Positions 55,425 through 64,000 of a stretch of DNA of 64,000 nt are shown one piece after another. The notes under the pieces are model-generated. The model searched no databases. It saw only the letters and a list, made by a program, of their open reading frames with translations, and was not told the DNA's origin. Origin of the DNA: Brachypterus glaber (taxonomy: Eukaryota; Arthropoda; Insecta; Coleoptera; Kateretidae); contig OY294048.1 in assembly GCA_958510825.1 (NCBI GenBank), forward strand, positions 17,253,589 to 17,317,588. The letters are read 5' to 3'. Numbering within the stretch: the stretch's first letter is position 1; each line of letters opens with the position of its first letter. Made by a program: the position numbers and the translations under genes.

Positions 55425-55940
55425 CTCTACAGCCTAAACGTCTTGACCGAAATTGACAATTGAGGTGTAAGACGATTCGTTTTCATGTCGGTGGGGTGAC
55501 ATAGGGATTTATAAAGAGCAAAAATGAAAAACTCATCCGATTTTCATAATTGAGGCATCATACTATGCGTCTTGGTCCCATGAATATAAGTAGTTATTAT
55601 ACTTATAGATGTATTTGCCCACGTTTCGACTATATTCGATTTATTCGTTTTATCATAAGCATAAAATAAGAAATTTGCTCTACAGCCTAAACGCCTAATC
55701 CGAATTGGACAATTGAGGTGTCAGACGGTTCGTCTTGATACCTTGATACCTAGCGGGTGACATGAGTCATATAAAAGTACATGTTTCGCCTATTTGGGCT
55801 GTTCTTATCGGGGATTTATAAAGAGCAAAAATAAAAAACTGGTTCAATTTTTATTAAAAACGTATCGAGAGATGCGTCTTGGTCGATTGAGTAATAGTTA
55901 TTATAGTTAAAGCTGTATTTGTACATGTTTCGACTATATT
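55425..55940. repeat. Tandem direct repeat, two units of about 253 bp
   Basis: Both units (55425 and 55678) start CTCTACAGCCTAAACG and share ACAATTGAGGTGT, GGGATTTATAAAGAGCAAAA and TTTCGACTATATT. Confidence 0.8.
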
Positions 55941-56034
55941 AGCATAGTAAAATCAGCGTAAAATCAGAGTAAAATAAAATCTTTTACAAACGGTTTATTT
56001 AACAAAATAAAGGTTTAAAACGTTTAAAATAAAT
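55941..56034. other. AT-rich spacer
   Basis: Nothing was recognised. Confidence 0.3.
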
Positions 56035-57450
56035 AATTTAATTTAAAAAAAAACAACAACCGACTGATTAACTAAAAAGTATGAAACAAGATTAATGTGA
56101 AATGAAATTATATAGTATCTGTCGCAGTCAGAGGCCAATCTTAAATATCATAATAATGATACAAATCTTCAAATTGAATTCAAATATACAAATGTTTTAA
56201 TAAAATAAATGCAAGGGGCCTCCGACTGCGACAGTTACTATACAGGGTGTTCGGCGAGGAAAGGAAATATTTAAAGGATATGTTCTAGAGGTCAAAATAA
56301 GAAAAAAAGTTCCCATAAACATATGTCTAAAAACGAATCGTAACCCTTCAAAAGGGGTCTAAAAATTCGATTTTTAATTAATAACTTAGGAACCCTTTGT
56401 GTTATTGTATGTGATTTATTCTTAATCTATCCTATCAGCCAATGTTATCTGCATATAGTTACTCAAACCTAGCGAAATGACGGGTCTTATCACTTTTTTG
56501 CCCCAAACTTTTTTTTGTTTAATTTTTTTGTAGTATTCTTCAATAGTATTCTTCAAATAAAAACACATTAAAAAGGTATTCTTGCTGTAATACGTTAGGA
56601 TTAACCGTTTTCGATAAAAACACAATTAAAGGCAAAATTACAAGTTTCGAGAACCAAAAATTAAACACTAAAATGTTGAAAACCAACATTTTAATGGTGT
56701 AGGGCTGTACACCGAAAACTATGAAAAATAGTTTGCATACTCGTACTTCCAAAAATCAATGCTAAGGGAATTAGGGTCTTCAACATTTTTAAAGGGCCAT
56801 GGTACCTTTAAAGGTGATTTTTGGACCTACATATATCAAAAGTTTTTTTCTTGGCTTTTAATGTAGAATTATCCTGCATTATTATTTTTTTGGTTTTCAA
56901 CATTTAAGTGTTTAATTTTTGGTTCTAGAAAGGTTTAATTTTGCCTTTAATTGTATTTTTCTCGAAAACGGTTCATCATATGGTATTACAACAAGAGTAC
57001 CTTTTTATGTGCTTTAACCTTGGTAATACTATTCTAAAAATAAACCCACAAAAAAATTAAGCAGAAAAAGTTTGGGGCAAAAAAGTGATAAGACCCCCAT
57101 TACGGACGCCCCTGGTTAAAGAAACTACATGCAAATACTATTAGTTGATAGGCATTATAAGGCATAGATCACAAGCTAAACCTCGATGCTATAACACTAA
57201 GGGTTCCTAAGTTATTAATAAAAAATCGAATTTTTGGAACCCCTTTTGAAGGGGCGTAGCTCCCTTACGAGCCGATTTTGGACACATGTTGATGGGAACG
57301 TTTTTCCTATTTTGATCTCTAGAACACATCCTTTAAATAATTCCCTTTACTCACGGAACACCCTGTATAATTTTATTTCACATTAATCTCGTTTTATACT
57401 TTTTAATTAATCAGTCAAGTGTTTTTTTTTTAATTAAATTATTTAACTTT
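56035..57450. mobile_element. Nested foldback: outer arms around a CAGGGTGTTC element
   Basis: The outer arms are 56035 to about 56112 and about 57372-57450 (CGACTGATTAACTAAAAAGT, GATTAATGTGAAAT). Inside, 56241-57368 has its own long inverted ends (TACAGGGTGTTC.., TTTAAAGGATATGTTCTAGA, GAAAAAAAGTTCCCATAAAC, TAATAACTTAGGAACCCTT). The middle contains opposed blocks near AACATTTTAATGGTGTAGGG. A small MITE separates the outer and inner left arms. Confidence 0.8.
56113..56240. mobile_element. 128-bp MITE with TA duplication
   Basis: The 24-bp terminal repeats TAGTATCTGTCGCAGTCAGA.. and TAGTAACTGTCGCAGTCGGA.. (right end, complement) are bordered by TA at 56111-56112 and 56241-56242. The uninterrupted right arm of the host foldback shows the empty site (TTATACAGGG). 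TA is the Tc1/mariner target. Confidence 0.88.
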
Positions 57451-59225
57451 TACTAGTGATATTTCTATTTGCTTTTATTTACCGAATAATGGTACACAAC
57501 ATGAATTGTATTGCCCGGGCAATTGGCCAACAATCGATATAGGCATGCTTAGTTACATAAATTGGAATACATTGTGGCTTCTGTGTTATTAGTAGGAAAG
57601 CTGGTTATTTTCTCCTGGCTGAATTTTAAATAAGGGTAATTCCAGCATTGTTTAAATTACATCTTACACCTATTTTAACTTTTAAATGTATAAATTTATC
57701 AATTAAATTAATAACCTGATATTTAAATAAAATATTTATTTTTAGTAAATAACAAAGTAACAAAACATATATTTATAATTAGTATAATAAGTTTAATTGG
57801 TGATAAATTTATTATTTTTTTAAACGTTGCTTACGTTACATTTTGTGACATAGATTTTGACTTAAGTACATGTCTCTTTAAATGTCTGTTCTATTCCAAA
57901 ATATAAAATATTTTTAAAACTGAATGTGCATTTGAAAATGTTTTAGAAGTCAGGCTAAAATGTTTTATATCTTTAACAATTATGTATTAAAAGATAAAAT
58001 ATTTGTTGCTTACGTTGGAAGGGAATTCATTGCTTACGTTACATTTAACGTCCCTATTTTTTTTTGGCTGCAATTCTATCGGTCATTTTTTATTTGTCAT
58101 ACTTGTCATTTTAACGGCTTAACACTTTAAAAGAAAGGGTTAAATGTTATTTTATGAATATGTCATACTCTATGTCATATTATATCAAAGATTTTTTTTT
58201 TACAAACTAGAAACGTTGCAAGCACCCTGTCAAAACATCGGCACTATTGTAAACTAGAGCCATCTAGTTTGCAAATTTCAAACTAGGTGTTTTGTTTGAT
58301 TTTAAATTCTGTATCTTTAACACATTATATTCTAGCAAAAAATTGTATATAAAATTCTTTATAGGGCTTATAAAAAACTTTTATTTAAAATATAATTTTT
58401 TGAAATCGGGTTATAAATATGTGAGATATGCTAAAAAACCTTTTACTGCTTTAAACGCCAATATCTCGAAAAAAAATGGGTTTTAGGAAAACGTTCTTTA
58501 TAACATTTTTTGACCAATATAAAATTATCTTTTATATAAGTGCTAAATTAACCAAATACAATAATAATTGCCTTAATTATAAATAAGAAACGCTAAAAAT
58601 AGGAGTTTTACCCTATTTTTACCCCCTTATCCCCAATCGTTTACCCCCAAAATCTAATCAGCTCTTCGGAATACGATAAGAAACAATATGCAAAAAACCG
58701 CAAGTCGATATCTCTTGTAGAAATGGAGTTAGAGTGTTTACACCCAGACAGACAGACAGACACAGACGGACTCAAAAATTTTTTTTACTGATTTCGACTC
58801 AACGTCGAGAAATGTGAAAAAAACGTGGTCAAAGATGTTGACTTTTCGGCGGATTTCAATAAATCGGCACTCTTAGTAGCACTAAGTGCCAATGTAATTA
58901 CTTTTACCCCTTCGCCCTCAAAATATTTGTGTCCAACTATAAAAATTGCTAGTAGTTGATTCAATAACTTAAAAGTAGGTTTTTACGAGCAGGAAGAAAA
59001 TGTTGTTGAAAATGTTCAGTAGCTCTCAGACTACATATCGGATCGACAAAATCTTTAATTATTTACAACTGCAATTCCATGTATTTGCAGTCTTGTCGAG
59101 ATAAACATATTTTACGCCAGCACCACTCGCTAGAGGGCGGATGTACAGAATAGGTCAATAGGTCAAAATAATTTTAACCCTTAAACGCTTAGTGGCTATA
59201 TATTTAGCCGCACTTAAATATTCAC
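57451..59225. other. AT-rich non-coding DNA
   Basis: TTGCTTACGTTACATTT occurs at about 57829 and 58030, with a third variant at 58007. A (GACA)n/CAGA run lies at about 58746-58763. No gene was recognised. Confidence 0.35.
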
Positions 59226-59434
59226 ACTAAAAATTCGTCACCGTTGTAAATACTAAAGGTTTTTGCATATTTGGAACCCCAGCCAACATTTGTTAATAAT
59301 TACAAGTTGCTACACTAAAAAATAACGTTGTTCTGTTATGTTTTACTGTAACAACTTGTAATTAATAACAAATGTTGCCTGAGGTTCCAATAATGCAAAA
59401 ACGTTTAGTATTTACTAAGCTGACGAATTCTCAG
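59226..59434. mobile_element. Palindromic MITE, about 209 bp
   Basis: The arms share AAATTCGTCA, GTAAATACTAAA, TTTGGAACC, AACATTTGTTA and TTACAAGTTG in opposite orientation around a centre at about 59330. Confidence 0.8.
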
Positions 59435-59537
59435 CGCAGAAAAAAATGACTAAATATTTTGTTACAAAGCAAGAGAGAATATTGTTTACATATTATACTA
59501 TTTACAGCGCTAGAAAAAATAAGAAACTTTGAAAATG

Positions 59538-59600
59538 TCCGTCTGTCCGTCCGTCCGTCCATCGGATGTCACGTTATTTGTTTACACGATAACTCAAGAA
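59538..59600. repeat. GTCC-rich dispersed repeat
   Basis: (GTCC)n is followed by ATCGGATGTCACGTTATTTG and ACACGATAACTCAAGAAAAA. This is the uninterrupted relative of the retrozyme target at 12659-12776. Confidence 0.7.
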
Positions 59601-59814
59601 AAAACTATAATTTTTTTCAATTTTTTTTTTTCGTTTTTCGCCAAAATTAAATTAAATTAAATTAAAAAAAAATAAATAAAAAAAAATGGTCGAAAAAAGT
59701 TTTTTTCAAAAAATCCAAAAAAAAAAATATATATATATATTTTTAAATTGATTGAATTAACCTTTTTGAATTTTTGTCAACTTTTAAAAAAAAAATGTTT
59801 TTTGTCAAAATTTG

Positions 59815-60020
59815 AAAAAAAAACTAAATATGGTTTTTTATGCATTTTGATTCGTAGAATCCAAATTTAAAGTCATATTAGTTTTATCATTTTCCTTTTT
59901 TTTTTAATTCCAAAAAACCATACAAAAACCATTGAATTTTTCTCGAAAAATCAGCGCGGAACCCTTTAATCTGACTTCGGATTTGGATTCAGCGATAATA
60001 AATATATACAGTCTCGTCGA
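59815..60020. repeat. Half copy of the 46167-46884 foldback
   Basis: AAACTAAATATGGTTTTTTA, TTCGTAGAATCCAAATTTAA, ATTAGTTTTATCAT and TTTGGATTCAGCGAT follow in the same order as in the right arm at 46660-46830. Confidence 0.75.
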
Positions 60021-60179
60021 TAGATCAGGGCAATTTTGCGAAAATATGCTATCTTATCTCAAAATGGCTATTTTTGGACTAGTACTGTCCTTTATTGATC
60101 GATTAAATTATAATTATTTTAAAGTACAGATGTCCAAGTGTGGAGTTGTAGGAGAGATGTCGAAGGGTAGAGATAACCA

Positions 60180-60560
60180 GGGCCGTGCGCAGGATTTACT
60201 CGTGGGGGGGGGGTTTATCAAATTCTACAATCTTCAATGAAAGAACGTAAGCAAACCCTAGCGCAGCAGGCGACATTTTTTACAAATTTAATGGTCTATT
60301 TTAATTTTAAATTAGTCTAATTAATTAAATTTAAAAGTTTACAAAAATGCAGGAAACTTTAGCGCCGCAGGCGAAAGTTTTTACAAATTTCACGCTTAAG
60401 TTCTACAGTCTTAGACAAAAAAATCTAAGAAAGCCCTAGTGCAATTTATTTTACAAACTTTTATTTTAAAACAGTTTTATAATTCCAATTTTACCAAAAT
60501 GTAAGAAAGACCTAGCGCCGCAGCCCAAAATTTTTATAAATTTTCCCTGCTTTCACTGTT
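60180..60560. repeat. Tandem-like units of the AGCGCCGCAGGCGAAA family
   Basis: Units near 60258, 60358 and 60508 share CCTAGCGC.GCAG and TTTTTACAAATTT. They start with GGCCGTGCGCAGGATTTACT..GGGGGGGGG, a phrase common in insect repeats. Related to 19425-19715. Confidence 0.7.
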
Positions 60561-62811
60561 TTTCCTGATCTGTAGGAACCCTGCACAAAGAAAATTAGCC
60601 AAAAATAGATGTACATAATATATATATATAATTATAAGATTAGTCATATAAATTTCGCTTGATTCAAATTTTTCATAATCAGGACGTTCAGAAAATTTTA
60701 AAAATTGTAGTTTAAAACCCTCCTGGGGGGTTTGAACCCCAAAACAAACCCGTGCCCTTGAGATAACGCAGAATAGAGAAATATATAGAAGAGGACTGGA
60801 CTGCTTAAAATAGGGTGTCACTTTTTTAAATAAATAATTTTGCACAGTAAGACAATATATATATATATAATAGACCTTTGAAAATTTCATTTTGTAGCAA
60901 AAATGTTGACAACTTCAAACAAATAAATAAAAAAAATAGGAAAAATAGAAACAATAGAGAATTATATTCTATAAATGATTATACGAGTTGTTTTATTTAG
61001 CTGATTCAAATTTCAAGTTAATATCACAATTCTTTTAAAAGTAGGGGAAGACTTTTGCACTGTGTTATGATCCGTATATTTTATATGGTGTTAAAATTTT
61101 AAAAATAATATATCGCAAATACATACTGGCCTTCAAGAGATTTCGGCTTCGGCAAAGTTCGGTTTGTTCAACATTAGATCCCTTTTCGCTGTTTCTTGTC
61201 GGTAGGACTTAAAAGTTGTCTCATAATCTTAATTGTTTAAACAAATCTAATTTATGGGCGAAATGATGGTTTCAGATGTCAGAAATAGTAATTAGCTTGC
61301 AAATTGATGAGACTGAAACTCTTTTGTCAGGGTAATTAAATATTGCCGGTATCTCTAGATATGTGTTGCGCTAAAAGCCTTGTCAAATAAATTTAACTAT
61401 TGGCCTTCTTATTAGATATATAAACTCATGAAAAAAATCATATTTATTCAGTTTTATTTAGAGTGTCTCTATGTCAATTTCAAAAGTGAAAATGTAGTTT
61501 CTGAAAGAAATAATTTTTGAGAATTATTCTTGAATTAAAAATAGTTTTTAAACTTTTTTTGAGACTTGTAATATCAGACATAAAAATCATTTTGGACACT
61601 TATAGATATTGTTAGTATGAACACTGATAGAAATTTTGACGAATATTAATTAACTTTGAAAAATATTTTGTAAAATTCTTAAAAAGTCCAAACCAGTTCT
61701 AATATTTACACTAAGAAAAATGTGGACAATAAATTGGGATTTAAAAATGATTGCGAATAGTTGGGATTTCAAACATAGAATATTTTAATTTAGAAGTATT
61801 TAATGGAAAACTATTATATAATGGAAATTAGAATTTAGGGGCTTTGCATAGAAGTAGGACTTAGAAGTAAGAATTGATCTTTCATGTTCTTGAAGAATTT
61901 ATTCACATTTATTTAATATATTATTCTTAAGTTGAGAAGAAAATGTTTTACTCTGTTTCCAAAGCGCCGTCTCTCTAGGATACCCGCTCCCGAATAAAGT
62001 GATAAGTGGTTAAGTATATCCTCTGGTATACTATAAATACGATAGAAGATATAATAAAAGTTATAATTAACCGCTCGGTTATAACCGAATTATATACCAC
62101 TTCACAACATTAGTGATCGAATTTTCGACATCACTACAACTGCACTGTAGAAAAAGTGCGAGTTGACTCGCGCACTAACGTTGCCGTACCTGGAATTTTG
62201 TTTTTTTTTCGTGCCTGTATCTCTAACAGTTCTAGTCATAACTTGAAAATGCATAGGATATTTTTCGTAGAAAATTATTTCACCTTTTTTTGGTTTTTTT
62301 CATAATTTTATTTCCCGTAGTTTTTAAAATTTAGGAGAACATAACTTTTTAGAAAAAAGTTATACCATAAAAAAAAAGTATCATACCTAGACTAAATTCA
62401 AGGGTTTTGATTTTCTTTTCTAAGGTACGCAACCCTAAAAATAGCCAAAGTGGGTGTGGAAAAAATCATGTAGATATCCATGTCCATGCTTACAACAGTT
62501 TCTCAAGTTGTAAAATCAAATTAGAACCTCAATCAACCCACTTAATTAGAGTTCACATAGGTGGATACTGTTGACAAATTAAAACTTTATTAATTAAATC
62601 ATTTAACATACAGTATGGGCAATAGGTCATTCCATAAAACAAAAAATATAATAAACATCGGTGAGTTTGGTACCCAATTTTTTTATCTGTTATTTTTTTG
62701 TATTTTCGTGCCTTTAAGAGTCTTAGTCGTAGCTCAAAAAATCATATGACATTATTTGTATAGACTTATTTGGGCTTTCTTTTGGTTTAATATTTCTTTT
62801 CATACGAGTAA
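60561..62811. other. AT-rich non-coding DNA
   Basis: No gene was recognised. Minor (TA)n runs lie near 60618 and 60857, and a degraded relative of 33120-33320 lies near 61000-61080. Confidence 0.3.
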
Positions 62812-63029
62812 GGGGCTGTCCATATATTACGTAACGCAAATTGTACCAAACTTTATTCACTTTATACCCCGGTTCTTGCGTTATTAAAGGCTATAGAGAT
62901 TTTATATTTTGTCTACCCCCCGCCTATTTGGGGGGTAGCCAAAATATGAAATCTCTACAGACTTTAACAAGGTAAAAAACGGGGTATGAAGTGAATGAAT
63001 TTTGGAAAAATTTGCGACACGTAATATAA
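62812..63029. mobile_element. MITE, second copy of the 21994 family
   Basis: It has left end GGGGCTGTCCATATATTACG, a central hairpin CTACCCCCCG..GGGGGGTAGCC, and a right end decayed after CACGTAATATA. TAA precedes the left end. Confidence 0.85.
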
Positions 63030-63496
63030 GCGTACTAAGCGAGTTATCGATAAAAATATGATTTTTATTTCTTTTTGCCTTTTTGGGCACATTACCCCAC
63101 CCTGATGCATTGCTCTATAGCTTTTTTTAATTTTATTTCATGTTTATTATCTATAATTTTTTTCAGAATTTTATCTCTCCTAGTTTTTTAGAGGCAGGCG
63201 ATGGAGCATGTGTAATATTGAGTTATCAACATGAAAGTTAGACATAATTTTTAGACAAATTTCAACAAATTTAAGGGGCGTCCCTAAAGATCTATTGTTT
63301 AAGGACCACCCTAGTGTTGATTCTAAAATATAGAAATGCAAATCTATCATCAAACTGTTAAAATTGGTATATTCTCGCGTGCGGTTATTTTGAAAACCCG
63401 CAATATGCGATTCAAACATAATTAACAAATAAATTGGATAACACTACGTGACAAGATTAGTTTGATGTTTTTATACACTAATATAATACAATATAC
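63030..63496. other. AT-rich non-coding DNA
   Basis: Nothing was recognised. Confidence 0.3.
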
Positions 63497-64000
63497 AGGT
63501 GATCCCAAAATTAGCCTGCCAAACTTTTTAGCTTCTAGAACCGGAAATATTAAGAAAACTTTCTATAACCATAGGCCAAAATACCCTTGGTTTTCCAGAT
63601 ACAGGGTGTTAAAAGTGTAGTGCTGGGGATGGTTTTTGTTTAATATTTGCGAAACGTCTAAGGATAATTTATTGAATCTTTGTGCACCTACTAAACTTTT
63701 TGTACTTAAAAAGATAAAGTTACTCTTAGCGATATAAAATGCACATAGACGGTTGAAATTGGGGGGAGCTAATGAAAATATTGGCCCAACTTTTTTGTGT
63801 GGGGGTTTTTATTAATTTTGATAACAAAATGTAGTAGCCTGAAGGTTTTGACAAAAAAAATACTCTTGCCCCATGGACCTATTATGCCCCATTTTAAAGT
63901 AAAATCGGTTTTAAATAATTATGTTTTATAGTATACCGGATGAGTTGTATTTATGTCCTCCTCAAAAATTAAGATTAATCTTCATTCGATAAAAACGAAA
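63497..64000. repeat. Start of an element of the ACAGGGTGTT group
   Basis: ATACAGGTGATCCCAAAATT near 63494 and ATACAGGGTGTTAAAAGTGT near 63600 are typical end phrases, followed by degraded repeat text to the window edge. The other end may lie outside the window. Confidence 0.4.

Overview
The window looks like gene-poor, strongly AT-rich arthropod (most likely insect) nuclear DNA. The reasons are spliced-exon structure, tRNA-derived SINEs, decayed non-LTR retrotransposons with simple-repeat tails, many foldback/MITE elements and long microsatellites. There is no bacterial-style gene organisation. I cannot name the species; a large repeat-rich genome such as a beetle or hemipteran would fit.

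Host coding sequence is very scarce. One 145-bp internal exon at 4722-4866 (+) encodes part of the C-terminal half of a GALK2-like (N-acetylgalactosamine/galactose) GHMP kinase, with good acceptor and donor sites. Its neighbouring exons are not visible, so much of the surrounding DNA may be intron. A second open frame at 38286-38903 (+) encodes a Lys-rich then Arg/Ser-rich protein with five 13-residue repeats, behind a well-spaced TATA/Inr pair. It may be a first exon or the start of a retroelement capsid gene.

The rest is mobile-element debris. It includes five copies of one tRNA-derived SINE (3491, 23741, 37185, 50464, 51839) and a second SINE-like piece near 9165. LINE remnants lie at 14602-15131, 39300-40070, 44189-44551, 46912-47279 and 54945-55417, with LINE 3' ends near 45604, 49306 and 53352. 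A frameshifted Ty3/gypsy-type gag lies at 51049-51664. MITEs with readable target duplications occur at 21994-22229 (TTA), 29896-30030 (TTAA), 52391-52525 (TAA) and 56113-56240 (TA). More than a dozen large foldback elements are present, several nested inside each other.

The most interesting component is a set of self-cleaving hammerhead ribozyme motifs. At 12777-13222 a 446-bp element carries two identical, complete type I hammerheads exactly 354 bp apart on the minus strand and is flanked by a duplication of up to 13 bp. This is the layout expected of an animal 'retrozyme', a non-autonomous retroelement relative of Penelope-like elements that makes small circular RNAs. A rearranged relative with a truncated hammerhead and a tRNA-like promoter motif lies at 40762-41540. 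A different hammerhead sits in both arms of the foldback at 572-1126, and a further candidate is at 28132-28176.

Calls were made by reading the sequence only. Element boundaries in degenerate repeats are approximate, and a 200-N assembly gap occupies 13482-13681.
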